DNA from: Ectothiorhodospiraceae bacterium
GTDB lineage: Bacteria > Pseudomonadota > Gammaproteobacteria > Nitrococcales > Aquisalimonadaceae
Assembly (NCBI GenBank): GCA_007117515.1
Contig: SKGQ01000004.1
Coordinates: 1-45,986, forward strand
DNA length: 45,986 bases
Direction of reading: 5' to 3'
This document shows positions 1 to 8,962 of this stretch, one piece after another (the first letter of the stretch is position 1; every line of letters starts with the position of its first letter). Made by a program: the position numbers and the translations under genes. Below the pieces are notes generated by a model. It had not been told where the DNA came from. It ran no database searches and saw nothing but the letters and a program-made list of their open reading frames with translations.

Positions 1-2
1 CC

Positions 3-1064
3 TTCATGGAAAACCCGGTCTTCAACGGGCTGATTATCAGCGTGTTGTTGATCGGTATTCTGGTGAATGTGCGGCAGGTCCTTATTCTCGGGCCAGATGC
101 CTCGTGGATCCGCTCCTATCGCGCCAGCCGGGTCACGCCGAAGGTCCCATCCAGCGGTGTCATTGGTCCCCTCATCCGCCTGCTGACCAACCGCAAGGAT
201 GATCGTCTCAGTTTTTCCGCACAGAGCCTGCGCGCGCTTCTGGACAGCATCCGTTCCCGTCTCGACGAGTCCCGTGAGGTGTCACGCTACATCATCGGGC
301 TGCTGATCTTCCTGGGTCTGCTGGGGACCTTCTGGGGTCTGCTGGACACGCTGTCGTCCATCGGCCGCGTGATCAGTGGTCTCACCGTAACCGGTGACGA
401 TGCCGCCACCGTTTTCGGCGAACTGCGCAGTGGCTTGCAGGAGCCGTTGGCCGGCATGGGCACGGCCTTCAGTTCCTCGTTGTTCGGTTTGGCAGGTGCC
501 CTGGTGTTGGGGTTTGTCGATCTGCAGACCAGTCACGCCCAGAACCGCTTCTACAACGATCTCGAGGAGTGGTTGTCGGCGCTGACGTATTATTCCACTG
601 GCGGTGGCGTCACCGCCGGCGACGGCGAATCAGCCTCTGTGCCGACCTATATCCAGGTCCTGCTGGAGCAGACCGCAGACAGTCTGGACAAGCTGCAGCG
701 CAGTCTGACCCGTTCCGAAGAGGAGCGACGCAGTGCCGACCAGAGCCTCAGCGCGATGACTGAGCAGGTGGCAAACCTGGCCGAGCAGATGCGCAGCGAG
801 CAGCGCATGATGCTCAATCTCACGAAGAGTCAGATGGAGTTGCAGCCGGTGCTGAACCGATTGGCGGAATCAGTAGCGGAGCGGCGCGGCGACGAACAGG
901 TGTTGTTCTCCAATCTGCAGCAGCTGAACCAGAACCTGGGTCGCACGCTGGACACGCTGCAGGGTGATCGACATGCGGTCGCCGAGACCCTGCGCAGCGA
1001 GATTCGGTTGCTGGCCCGGACGCTGGCACGGGACAGCGGTCGCGACTTCGACGGCGGACGGTAA
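3..1064 (+). CDS. MotA/TolQ/ExbB-like proton channel subunit (5' end probably outside window)
   Basis: This is an integral inner membrane protein of the MotA/TolQ/ExbB kind, which form ion-driven channels with a MotB/TolR-like partner. A hydrophobic segment lies at about residues 5-30. The conserved TolQ-like pair of helices follows at about 95-118 (a GLLGTFWGLLDTL stretch) and 145-170 (GMGTAFSSSLFGLAGAL). The C-terminal 130 residues are hydrophilic and predicted coiled coil. An ATG lies at position 6, but the frame stays open to the window edge and homologues usually have extra N-terminal sequence, so the true start is probably upstream. The OmpA/MotB-like partner starts 6 bases after the stop, so the two are probably co-transcribed. 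The energised process is unknown. A flagellar role is unlikely because no flagellar gene is nearby. Confidence 0.8.
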   Translation, partial: FMENPVFNGLIISVLLIGILVNVRQVLILGPDASWIRSYRASRVTPKVPSSGVIGPLIRLLTNRKDDRLSFSAQSLRALLDSIRSRLDESREVSRYIIGLLIFLGLLGTFWGLLDTLSSIGRVISGLTVTGDDAATVFGELRSGLQEPLAGMGTAFSSSLFGLAGALVLGFVDLQTSHAQNRFYNDLEEWLSALTYYSTGGGVTAGDGESASVPTYIQVLLEQTADSLDKLQRSLTRSEEERRSADQSLSAMTEQVANLAEQMRSEQRMMLNLTKSQMELQPVLNRLAESVAERRGDEQVLFSNLQQLNQNLGRTLDTLQGDRHAVAETLRSEIRLLARTLARDSGRDFDGGR

Positions 1065-1070
1065 GACCCG

Positions 1071-2393
1071 GTGTTCTCCTCATCCAGACGCACACGCAGC
1101 GGTACCGACATCTGGCCTGGCTACGTCGACGTGCTGGCCACACTGCTCATGCTGTTCGTGTTCGTGCTGACCCTGTTCATGGTCGCCCAGTTCGTATTGA
1201 CCGATGCCCTCAGCGGTCGCGACCGGGCGCTGGAGCGGCTTGAAAGCCAGTTGTCGGATTTGGGCGAGAGCCTGTCCATGGCTCGCGCCGAGCGGGACAG
1301 CCTGGCCGCCGAGCTCGACGTTACCCTGTCCGAACGCGATGACCTGCGGGACCAGCTGTCTGATGCCCTGACCGACTCCGAAAGGTTGATGTCGGAGCTG
1401 GAGTCGGCCGGTGACACGATGGACGAGCAGCGCGGAGAGCTCGCCAGTCTGCAGCAGGATATTGCTGCCCTGCGGGAGTTGCGCGCCGAACTCGAGGGCG
1501 AAATCGCAGAGCTGGCGGGCACCCTCGCGGCGCGCGATGAAGCCCTCGCCGAGCGTGACGAGGAACTGGAAGAAGTGCGCCGCGAGCTTGGTGCAGAGCG
1601 TGATCGCAGCATGGCCCTGGAGGCCGAGCTGGCGGATCAGGAAGAACGCACTCTCCTGGCGCAGCGCGAGATCGAGGAGCGCGAGACCCGGGTTCGGGAC
1701 CTGCAGGCCTTGACCGAAGAGCAGCGTCGGGCGCTCGAAGAAGAGCAGGAGCTGTCCGAGGCCCAGATCGCGCGTATTGATCGGCTGAATCGCCAGGTTA
1801 CTGCGCTACGCGAGCAGCTACGTCGCGTGGCCGCCGCGCTGGAGCTGTCTCAGGAGGAGGTCGCGGAGCGCGACGTGCGTATCGAGGAACTGGGTCGTGA
1901 ATTGAACCTGGCGCTGGTGGACGAGGTGCGCGAGCTCAGCCGCTATCGTTCCGAGTTCTTCGGTCGCCTGCGCGAGATCCTGGGTGATCGGGATGACATC
2001 CAGATCGTCGGTGACCGCTTTCGTTTCCAGTCGGAATTGTTCTTCGGTACGGCAGAGGCGGAAATCGGCGGAGAGGGGCGCGGGCAACTTGACGACGTTG
2101 CGCGCACCCTGCTCGAAATTGCCGAGGAAATCGACGATAACGATATTCCCTGGATTCTTCAGGTGGAGGGGCATACCGATCGCCGGCAGATCCGCACCGA
2201 GCAGTTCCCGTCCAACTGGCAGCTGTCCACGGCGCGTGCGCAGTCCATCGTCGACTACCTGATCGATCAGGGCGTGCCCCCGGAGCGGCTCAGCGCAACC
2301 GGTTTCGCCGAGTTCCACCCAATTGATGAGGGTGATGATGCGGAGGCCCTGAGTCGCAATCGTCGCATCGAACTGCGCATCACATCCCGATAG
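1071..2393 (+). CDS. OmpA/MotB-like peptidoglycan-binding protein with long coiled coil
   Basis: This 440-residue envelope protein is the likely stator partner of the channel subunit just upstream. A short cytoplasmic N-terminus is followed by one membrane helix at about residues 19-40. It begins with the MotB-like motif WPGYVDVLATLL, where Asp20 sits where the proton-binding Asp of MotB lies. Residues 50-290 are an almost unbroken acidic heptad coiled coil. Residues 300-440 form an OmpA/MotB peptidoglycan-binding domain, with a VEGHTDRR motif and a final NRRIEL. The start is GTG at 1071; the upstream ribosome binding site is weak. The coiled coil is much longer than in flagellar MotB, suggesting a reach across the periplasm. 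A ZorB-like role was considered, but no other Zorya gene is present. Confidence 0.8.
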   Translation: MFSSSRRTRSGTDIWPGYVDVLATLLMLFVFVLTLFMVAQFVLTDALSGRDRALERLESQLSDLGESLSMARAERDSLAAELDVTLSERDDLRDQLSDALTDSERLMSELESAGDTMDEQRGELASLQQDIAALRELRAELEGEIAELAGTLAARDEALAERDEELEEVRRELGAERDRSMALEAELADQEERTLLAQREIEERETRVRDLQALTEEQRRALEEEQELSEAQIARIDRLNRQVTALREQLRRVAAALELSQEEVAERDVRIEELGRELNLALVDEVRELSRYRSEFFGRLREILGDRDDIQIVGDRFRFQSELFFGTAEAEIGGEGRGQLDDVARTLLEIAEEIDDNDIPWILQVEGHTDRRQIRTEQFPSNWQLSTARAQSIVDYLIDQGVPPERLSATGFAEFHPIDEGDDAEALSRNRRIELRITSR

Positions 2394-2732
2394 TGAAAAG
2401 CCTGGCCTGATCTTCGGGGCCGTGATGATCCGCGGTTCCCGATGGCCGGTAAAGGCTTGCACGTGGTGACCGAAATTCCGTCGACATCTGGCGACATGGT
2501 TCCGGCGTCGCCGCTGAATCGTCGACAGTCAGAATGGTCCGATCATGCTCCCTGGCATGCGGATCAGTGGCTACGGCGATGACCAGCGTTTGATAACCAC
2601 CTGCCATATGGCCTATCTTGCCGGCATCTTGCCGCGAACGTCTCAAAAAAAGTGGCCAACTGTGGACATGGCGAAGTCATTCGCAGACAATTGCGGCACT
2701 GCGAAGGACGCGCTGACCCGGGAATCGTTCTC
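2394..2732. other. Intergenic region upstream of aroQ
   Basis: This 339-base gap lies between the OmpA-like gene and aroQ. I see no convincing gene, terminator or consensus promoter. The aroQ frame is open back to an ATG at 2652, but those 27 extra codons do not resemble the family. Confidence 0.5.
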
Positions 2733-3176
2733 ATGCCTCAGGTCCTGATTCTTCATGGACCCAATCTGAATCTGCTGGGCACCCGCGAGCCTGATGTGTA
2801 CGGGCAGCAGACGCTGGCCGACATCGATGCGGATTGCCTAAGCCATGGTCAGGCGCTCGGACTCGACGTCGTCAGTTTCCAGAGTAACAGCGAAGGTTCC
2901 CTGGTGGATCGTGTGCAGCAGGCGGCCGCCGACGGCGCAGACTGGATTGTCATCAACCCGGCGGCTTACACGCATACCAGTGTGGCCTTGCGCGATGCGT
3001 TGCTCGGAACGGCGATCCCCTTTATTGAAGTGCATCTCTCCAATGTGCATGCGCGCGAGGAATTTCGGCAGACCTCCTATTTTTCGGATCGGGCCGTCGG
3101 CGTGATCTGTGGCTTTGGTGCGCAGGGCTATCGGATGGCGCTGGATGTCGTCGCCGCACAACTGAAAACGGATTAG
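2733..3176 (+). CDS. aroQ: 3-dehydroquinate dehydratase, type II
   Basis: Converts 3-dehydroquinate to 3-dehydroshikimate in the cytoplasmic shikimate pathway. The 147-residue length is normal for the dodecameric type II enzyme. The N-terminus [20 protein letters not shown] is the family signature, and it decides the start at 2733 over an in-frame ATG at 2652. Other expected parts are the Tyr of the DVYG loop, the NPAAYTHTS motif with the catalytic His, and [14 protein letters not shown] near the C-terminus. It is followed after 14 bases by accB and then accC, an arrangement very common in gammaproteobacteria, so the three are probably co-transcribed. Confidence 0.95.
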   Translation: MPQVLILHGPNLNLLGTREPDVYGQQTLADIDADCLSHGQALGLDVVSFQSNSEGSLVDRVQQAAADGADWIVINPAAYTHTSVALRDALLGTAIPFIEVHLSNVHAREEFRQTSYFSDRAVGVICGFGAQGYRMALDVVAAQLKTD

Positions 3177-3190
3177 AGGAACGGCATTCC

Positions 3191-3658
3191 ATGGACATTC
3201 GCAAGATCAAGCGTTTGATCGAGTTGCTGGAGGAGTCCGGCATCAACGAGATCGAGATTCGCGAAGGTGAGGAGTCCGTAAGGATCAACCGTGGGGTGAC
3301 GCAGGCCCCGCCGGTGGCCATGCCGCAGCAATATGCGGCGGCGCCGACTGCGGAGCAGGCCGCCCCGGGCGGCGAGCGCCCGCCTGCCACCGACGACGAG
3401 TTGGACGGCGGCGGCATGCCTGACGGGCATCTGGTGCGTTCACCAATGGTGGGGACCTTTTACCGGGCGCCCGCGCCGGGTGCGAAGGCGTTCGTCGAAG
3501 TCGGCCAGGCCGTGCGCGAGGGGGACACGCTTTGCATCGTCGAAGCGATGAAGATGCTGAATCAGATCGAGGCGGACAAGGACGGCACGGTGGCGGCGGT
3601 CCTGCTCGAAGATGGTCAGCCGGTGGAATACGATCAACCGCTGATCGTTATTCAGTAG
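3191..3658 (+). CDS. accB: Biotin carboxyl carrier protein of acetyl-CoA carboxylase
   Basis: This is the carrier subunit that brings carboxybiotin from AccC to the carboxyltransferase for malonyl-CoA synthesis. The protein is 155 residues. Residues 1-35 are the usual N-terminal segment ([16 protein letters not shown]), then an Ala/Pro-rich linker, then the biotinyl domain. The attachment motif is EAMKML, with the biotinylated Lys at residue 121. An AGAGGAA ribosome binding site overlaps the aroQ stop codon and lies 8 bases before the ATG, consistent with coupling. accC starts 21 bases downstream. Confidence 0.96.
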   Translation: MDIRKIKRLIELLEESGINEIEIREGEESVRINRGVTQAPPVAMPQQYAAAPTAEQAAPGGERPPATDDELDGGGMPDGHLVRSPMVGTFYRAPAPGAKAFVEVGQAVREGDTLCIVEAMKMLNQIEADKDGTVAAVLLEDGQPVEYDQPLIVIQ

Positions 3659-3679
3659 CCCGCAAACACGGATCAAGCC

Positions 3680-5029
3680 ATGCTGGAAAAAGTACTTATC
3701 GCCAATCGTGGCGAGATCGCACTGCGTATCCTGAGAGCCTGCCGTGAGCTGGGCGTGCGCACGGTTGCCGTGCATTCGGTCGCGGATCGGGATCTCAAGC
3801 ATGTCCGTCTTGCCGACGAGACGGTGTGTATCGGCCCGGCGGCCTCTGCCGAGAGCTACCTGAACATCCCCGCAATCATCAGTGCCGCGGAATTGACCGG
3901 TGCTGACGCGATTCACCCCGGTTACGGCTTCCTCTCCGAAAATGCCGACTTCGCTGAACGGGTTGAGAGTTCGGGCTTCATCTTCATCGGGCCAACGGCG
4001 CAGACGATCCGCACCATGGGTGACAAGGTGGCAGCCATCGCGTCGATGAAGGCCGCCGGTATTCCCTGTGTGCCCGGTTCGGACGGACCATTGGATCAGG
4101 ACGAGGCGCGTAACCTGGAAATCGCCCGGGAAATCGGCTATCCGGTCATCATCAAGGCGGCCGGTGGTGGTGGTGGCCGTGGCATGCGTACCGTGCACAA
4201 GGAGGCGGATCTGCTCGGCGCAATCTCGGTGACTCGCAACGAGGCCCGCTCCGCGTTCGGCAATGCCACGGTCTATATGGAGAAATTCCTGGTCAATCCG
4301 CGGCACATCGAGATTCAGGTTCTGGCGGACACGCACGGGAATGCGATTCATCTGGGGGAGCGCGATTGCTCGATGCAGCGCAGGCATCAGAAAGTCGTTG
4401 AGGAATCGCCGGCTCCGGGAGTCACCAGTGAGCAGCGTCAGTTCATCGGTGAGCGCTGCGCTGAGGCCTGTCGAACCCTGGGCTATCGCGGCGCTGGTAC
4501 CTTCGAGTTCCTGTATGAGGATGGCGAATTCTACTTCATCGAAATGAACACCCGGATCCAGGTCGAGCACCCGGTGACCGAACTGGTCACTGGTGTCGAT
4601 CTCGTCAAGGAACAACTGCGTATCGCTTCCGGCGAGCCGCTGCGTTACCGGCAATCAGATATCACCATCAATGGTCACGCCATCGAATGCCGGCTCAATG
4701 CCGAGGATCCGGTCAAGTTCATTCCATCGCCCGGGCTGATTACCCAGTACCACGCGCCGGGCGGGCCTGGCATCCGAGTCGACACCCACATTTATAGCGG
4801 GTACGCGGTGCCGCCATACTACGATTCGATGATCGGCAAGCTGATCGCCTGGGGTGACGATCGCGAGTCCGCCATGGCGCGGATGCGGACCGCGCTGTCC
4901 GAAATCGTCATCGGCGGGATCAAGACGAATATTCCACTGCAGCAGGATATTCTGGCCGACCCCAGGTTCCATGCCGGTGGCACCAACATTCATTATCTGG
5001 AGGACCGGCTCAAGGCCGAATCCCTGTGA
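3680..5029 (+). CDS. accC: Biotin carboxylase subunit of acetyl-CoA carboxylase
   Basis: Carboxylates the biotin on AccB using ATP and bicarbonate, the first half of the committed step of fatty acid synthesis. At 449 residues it is full length. The N-terminal domain begins [20 protein letters not shown]. The ATP-grasp glycine-rich loop ([12 protein letters not shown]) lies near residue 160. The catalytic [14 protein letters not shown] segment lies near residue 290. Its stop overlaps the long reading frame of the next gene, but that gene's better start is 24 bases further on. Confidence 0.97.
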   Translation: MLEKVLIANRGEIALRILRACRELGVRTVAVHSVADRDLKHVRLADETVCIGPAASAESYLNIPAIISAAELTGADAIHPGYGFLSENADFAERVESSGFIFIGPTAQTIRTMGDKVAAIASMKAAGIPCVPGSDGPLDQDEARNLEIAREIGYPVIIKAAGGGGGRGMRTVHKEADLLGAISVTRNEARSAFGNATVYMEKFLVNPRHIEIQVLADTHGNAIHLGERDCSMQRRHQKVVEESPAPGVTSEQRQFIGERCAEACRTLGYRGAGTFEFLYEDGEFYFIEMNTRIQVEHPVTELVTGVDLVKEQLRIASGEPLRYRQSDITINGHAIECRLNAEDPVKFIPSPGLITQYHAPGGPGIRVDTHIYSGYAVPPYYDSMIGKLIAWGDDRESAMARMRTALSEIVIGGIKTNIPLQQDILADPRFHAGGTNIHYLEDRLKAESL

Positions 5030-5052
5030 CCCGACCCAATTGGAGAGTCCGT

Positions 5053-5625
5053 ATGTTTCGTCGTCTCGCTCTGAGTCTGTCGATTACGATCCTTGTTGCC
5101 GGTGGCGCCAGCGCCACCGATCTGGAGTTGATGGTCAGTGACAAGATGGGAGAGCTGACCCTGGTACACACCCAGCTGCGCGATCAGGGGCAGAATCTGC
5201 GCTTCGGCGCCGGGGTGTTGTACAACGAGGACAGCGACCTGATGGGTAACGCGTTCCTGCAGGTCTCCAATCGCGGACAGGAACGCTGGCAGCCCCTGAG
5301 CTTCGGGGTCGGCGGCAAGATCTACGGTGGTGAGCTTGACCGTCCCGACGAGAGCGTCGCGGCGCTGGCTCTGGGTGGCGATATTGGTATCGGTATCCCG
5401 GCCCAGATTCCGCTGGCCGTGGTGTTCACCGGTTATATCTCGCCCAATGTCACCACCTCCGGAGATACTGACCGGCTGACCGAACTCATGGTCCGGCTTG
5501 AGGGTGAATTGACCCGCGGGGCTCATGTGTTCGCTGGTTATCGTCAGTTCAAGGCCCGCTCCAGCGATTTTCGCGATGTGCGTCTGGATGACGGCGTCCA
5601 TGCGGGCGCGCGACTGAATTTCTGA
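5053..5625 (+). CDS. YfaZ-like outer membrane protein
   Basis: This exported protein of 190 residues resembles the YfaZ family of small predicted outer membrane proteins of unknown role. It has a signal peptide (MFRRLALSLSITILVAGGASA, residues 1-21). Alternating hydrophobic strands typical of a beta-barrel follow, and it ends in Phe (ARLNF), the usual C-terminal signal for barrel insertion. The start at 5053 is chosen because GGAGAG lies 5 bases upstream and the signal peptide starts there; an in-frame start at 5026 overlaps accC. It is probably read through from the acc genes. No function can be assigned. Confidence 0.8.
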   Translation: MFRRLALSLSITILVAGGASATDLELMVSDKMGELTLVHTQLRDQGQNLRFGAGVLYNEDSDLMGNAFLQVSNRGQERWQPLSFGVGGKIYGGELDRPDESVAALALGGDIGIGIPAQIPLAVVFTGYISPNVTTSGDTDRLTELMVRLEGELTRGAHVFAGYRQFKARSSDFRDVRLDDGVHAGARLNF

Positions 5626-5658
5626 GCGGGGCGCCGTTCGGCGGAGCATCGAACGCAC

Positions 5659-6453
5659 CTACAGACTGTCCAGCATCAGCCTTATGGCCATCAGGCCAAG
5701 CATTATTGCAAACAGCCGCCGCAGCAGTTCCGCAGGCAAACGGTATGCGAGCATCGCCCCCACGGGTGCCAGCAGGCCGCTGGTGACGGCTACCGCGACC
5801 ACCGCCGGCCAGAAGACATAGCCGGTGGACCAGTCCGGCAATTCTGGGTGGTTCCAGCCGCTGATCATGAAGCCGATCGTGCCGGCCAGTGCGATGGGCA
5901 GGCCGCAGGCTGCGGATGTGCCCACGGCCTCGCGCACCGCCACCCCGCATTTCGTCAGGAACGGGACCGTAATCGAGCCGCCGCCAATTCCCACCAGAGC
6001 CGAGAGCAGCCCGATGCCGCCACCAATCAGTCGCAGCACGGCGCGACCGGGGAGGGCCAGCGTGCTACGGATCTCACCGGAGAAGCCCATACGCAGGGCA
6101 ACGCTGGCGAGAAACAGGGCGAAGATCACGCGCAGGATTTCGCCGCTGATCCAAGCCGCCACCAGGGCGCCAAGGAGCGCACCGATGACGATGCCAGGTG
6201 TCAGTGCCCGCACCAATTCCCAGCGAACGCCACCACGTAGGGCGTGTGCCCGTACCGAGGCAACGGACGTGGTCACGATGACCGCCAGGGAACTGGCCAC
6301 GGCCATGTGCATGCTGACCGAATCCTGGATGCTCTGCAGACCGAACAACAGCAACAGGACCGGCACGATTATGATGCCGCCGCCGAGGCCAAACAGACCT
6401 GACAGGATGCCTGCGACGACGCCGGCAGCCAGGTAGAGAAAGACCAGATCCAT
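5659..6453 (-). CDS. TauE/SafE family membrane permease
   Basis: This is an inner membrane protein of the TauE/SafE (DUF81) family, whose studied members export sulfite, sulfoacetate or other organosulfur anions. The protein is 264 residues, mostly hydrophobic, with about eight helices. It has two family repeats with glycine-rich motifs: GILSGLFGLGGGIIIVP near the N-terminus and LSALVGIGGGSITVPFL in the second half. The start at 6453 matches the family; a TTG at 6543 would add 30 hydrophilic residues. It stands alone on this strand, so the substrate cannot be inferred from neighbours. Confidence 0.85.
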   Translation of the reverse strand: MDLVFLYLAAGVVAGILSGLFGLGGGIIIVPVLLLLFGLQSIQDSVSMHMAVASSLAVIVTTSVASVRAHALRGGVRWELVRALTPGIVIGALLGALVAAWISGEILRVIFALFLASVALRMGFSGEIRSTLALPGRAVLRLIGGGIGLLSALVGIGGGSITVPFLTKCGVAVREAVGTSAACGLPIALAGTIGFMISGWNHPELPDWSTGYVFWPAVVAVAVTSGLLAPVGAMLAYRLPAELLRRLFAIMLGLMAIRLMLDSL

Positions 6454-6682
6454 TGCAGCGGCATCCGATGACGAGAAGACGGAGTCGGAAACCCTAGCGT
6501 ACTTGCCCTGTGCTGTCAGGCGGGCTGCACGGATGTATTGCAATGCAACATAGTGCTACCTCTGCTGAACAGTGGTGCAACGGTTTCACCGCCTATCCTG
6601 GCTGATAATCATGAGGTGCCTGGGGTTGGTCTGAGGCGGTACACTGGGCGCCTGGAGAGAGCGCGATGAAAGGAATACCGGT

Positions 6683-7645
6683 ATGAGGGTTCGACGGGTC
6701 TGCATTCTGGGCGGCAGCGGTTTCATTGGTCGTCACCTGGTCAACCGATTGCAGGCACATGGCATCAACGCCCGGGTATCGACGCGCTATCGGGAGGGCT
6801 GCCGTCATCTGCTGGTTGTGCCGGGTCTCGAATTGCAGCAACTGGATGTCGAGGATGCCGGTGCGCTGGAGCAGGCCATTGCCGGCTGCGATGCGGTGAT
6901 CAACCTGGTGGGTATCCTCAATGAAAAGGGCGACGACGGCAGTGGCTTTCGCCGGGCGCACGTGGACCTCACGCGCCGCATCATTGAAGCCTGCGGTCGG
7001 GTCGGCGTTCGCCGCCTGTTGCAGATGAGTGCCCTGGGCGCCAATGCAAAGCTGGGTCCGAGTCATTATCAGCGCAGCAAGGGTGAGGCGGAGAATCTGG
7101 CGCTGGAAGCCAATGGCAAGAACCTCGCGGTTACCGTGTTCCGGCCATCCGTCGTGTTCGGCCCGGGAGACAGTTTTTTCAACCGTTTTGCGACCTTGTT
7201 GCGGCTGGGTCCCGTGTTCCCGGTGCCGACGCCAAGCAGTCGATTTGCGCCCGTTTACGTGGGTGACGTGACCGAGGCGATGGTATCCAGCCTGGAGCGC
7301 GAAGAGACCTTCGGCCGCAGCTACGATCTTTGCGGACCAAAGACATACAGCATGCGAGAACTGGTCGAGTACACGGCGCGAACGGCAGGTATGCGGCGTT
7401 TGATCATCGGCTGTAGTGACCGTTTTTCGCGGCTGCAGGCCAGAGTGCTGCAGCGACTTCCCGGTAAGCCGTACTCGATGGATAATTTCCGCTCCTCGCA
7501 GATCGACAACGTTTGCAGCCGCGGCAATGGTCTGGAAGAACTGGGAATTGCTCCGACCGCTATCGAGGCCGTGGTGCCGGGGTATTTGTCCAACACCAGT
7601 CAGCGGATGCGTTACAACCGCTTCCGGCAGACCGCACGCCGCTGA
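6683..7645 (+). CDS. Complex I NDUFA9-like NAD(P)-binding protein
   Basis: This 320-residue atypical short-chain dehydrogenase belongs to the group called complex I NDUFA9 subunit family in bacteria. The Rossmann motif ILGGSGFIGRHL is at residues 8-19. The usual YxxxK position reads HYQRSKGEAE. A substrate-domain motif FRPSVVFGPGDSFFN follows near residue 155. Its bacterial role is not established; it may bind NADPH and need not be a complex I subunit. The ATG at 6683 has AAAGGAA about 8 bases upstream. The next gene on the same strand is cca, a frequent neighbour of this family in beta- and gammaproteobacteria. Confidence 0.85.
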   Translation: MRVRRVCILGGSGFIGRHLVNRLQAHGINARVSTRYREGCRHLLVVPGLELQQLDVEDAGALEQAIAGCDAVINLVGILNEKGDDGSGFRRAHVDLTRRIIEACGRVGVRRLLQMSALGANAKLGPSHYQRSKGEAENLALEANGKNLAVTVFRPSVVFGPGDSFFNRFATLLRLGPVFPVPTPSSRFAPVYVGDVTEAMVSSLEREETFGRSYDLCGPKTYSMRELVEYTARTAGMRRLIIGCSDRFSRLQARVLQRLPGKPYSMDNFRSSQIDNVCSRGNGLEELGIAPTAIEAVVPGYLSNTSQRMRYNRFRQTARR

Positions 7646-7774
7646 TCGAGCTGGTGTTCAACCAGAGAGCAGTCGGTTGATGCATCGCAACAATCCGTCA
7701 TTGCAGTTGCACAATTCGCTCCCTATGTTGCACTGCGCAACAGGTCGCATCCTCCCGTTGCCGCGGATTCGATC

Positions 7775-8962
7775 ATGATGACAGATGATTCCCGCATCGC
7801 CGGGCTCGATGTCTACCTGGTGGGCGGTGCGGTGCGCGATCGTCTCCTCGGGAGGCGGGTCACTGAACGGGACTGGGTGGTGGTCGGGGCAACGCCTGAA
7901 ACCATGCTCGAGCGTGGCTTTCGACCGGTTGGCCGTGATTTTCCCGTTTTTCTGCACCCGGATACCAACGAGGAATATGCGCTGGCCCGCACCGAGCGCA
8001 AGACCGCGCCTGGCTATCACGGTTTCGCAATCCACGCGGCACCAGGGGTCACGCTGGAGCAGGATCTGTTGCGTCGGGATCTTACCGTCAATGCGATGGC
8101 GGAGACGCCGGACGGGCAACTGGTTGATCCGCTGGGTGGTCACGAGGACCTGGAGCGGCGAACGCTGCGCCATGTCTCCGGAGCCTTCGCCGAAGATCCG
8201 GTGCGCATTCTCCGGCTCGCACGCTTTACGGCCCGCTATGCAGGCCTGGGGTTCTGGCCCGCCGAGCAGACCATGGACCTCTGCCGTCGTATGGTGGCGG
8301 AGGGTGAGGTCGACACTCTGGTGCCAGAGCGGGTGTGGCAGGAATGGTCCCGAGCGCTGATGGAGCGACGGCCCGAGGCCTTTCTGCAAGTCTTGCAGGA
8401 CTGTGGTGCGCTGGCCCGGCTGGCGCCAGCCCTGGCCTGCTTGCTGGAGACCCCGGCGGGCGAGCGGGCCCTGCTGGCGCTGGATGAGGCCTGTCAGCGG
8501 GAGGCTCCGCTGCCGGTTCGTTTCGCGGTGTTGACCGCTGATCTCGGCGCGGCGACAGCGACGGACAATGCACTTCCGGCCCTGTGTGATGCTTTTCGGG
8601 TGCCTGCTGCCTGCGCCGATCTTGCGCAGCGTCTTGGCCGCTGGCACCCGGCTTTCGAGCAGGTGCCGGAGAGCGGAGCCGAGCAGGTGTTGTCCCTCAT
8701 AGAGGCCGTGGACGGCCTTCGCCGCAGTGAACGCTTCGAGATGTTTCTGCTGGCGGCGGAATGTCGGTCCGTCGCCGGCGGTGAGGGGGCCTCGGGACGT
8801 GGCAGGCGGGCGGCCGACCTGGTTCGGCAAAGCCGCGACGCGGCGGCAGAGGTAACCGGTGCCCCGTTTGCCGCCAAGGGCCTCAAGGGGCCGGACGTCG
8901 GTCAGGCGGTACGGCAAGCCAGGCTGGAAAGGATCAGAGGCGTGCTGTCGGACGTTTTTTAA
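7775..8962 (+). CDS. cca: CCA-adding tRNA nucleotidyltransferase
   Basis: Adds or repairs the 3'-terminal CCA of tRNAs (class II nucleotidyltransferase). The protein is 395 residues. The head has LVGGAVRDRLLG, the RDWVVVG motif and RRDLTVNAMA; the neck has EDPVRILRLARF. In E. coli the C-terminus carries an HD phosphohydrolase domain. Here the aligned HD positions read ALLALDEACQ and TADLGAAT, so the metal-binding His and His-Asp are absent. Nucleotide addition should be intact, but the phosphatase/phosphodiesterase activities are probably lost. Two adjacent ATG codons (7775, 7778) are both possible. It converges with the cyclase gene, and the two stop codons share TTAA. Confidence 0.92.
   Translation: MMTDDSRIAGLDVYLVGGAVRDRLLGRRVTERDWVVVGATPETMLERGFRPVGRDFPVFLHPDTNEEYALARTERKTAPGYHGFAIHAAPGVTLEQDLLRRDLTVNAMAETPDGQLVDPLGGHEDLERRTLRHVSGAFAEDPVRILRLARFTARYAGLGFWPAEQTMDLCRRMVAEGEVDTLVPERVWQEWSRALMERRPEAFLQVLQDCGALARLAPALACLLETPAGERALLALDEACQREAPLPVRFAVLTADLGAATATDNALPALCDAFRVPAACADLAQRLGRWHPAFEQVPESGAEQVLSLIEAVDGLRRSERFEMFLLAAECRSVAGGEGASGRGRRAADLVRQSRDAAAEVTGAPFAAKGLKGPDVGQAVRQARLERIRGVLSDVF

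Noticed and set aside
3-2393. Zorya anti-phage system (ZorA/ZorB-like pair)
   Set aside because: The MotA-like plus OmpA-like layout is superficially similar, but no ZorC, ZorD or ZorE gene follows, and the neighbours are housekeeping genes.
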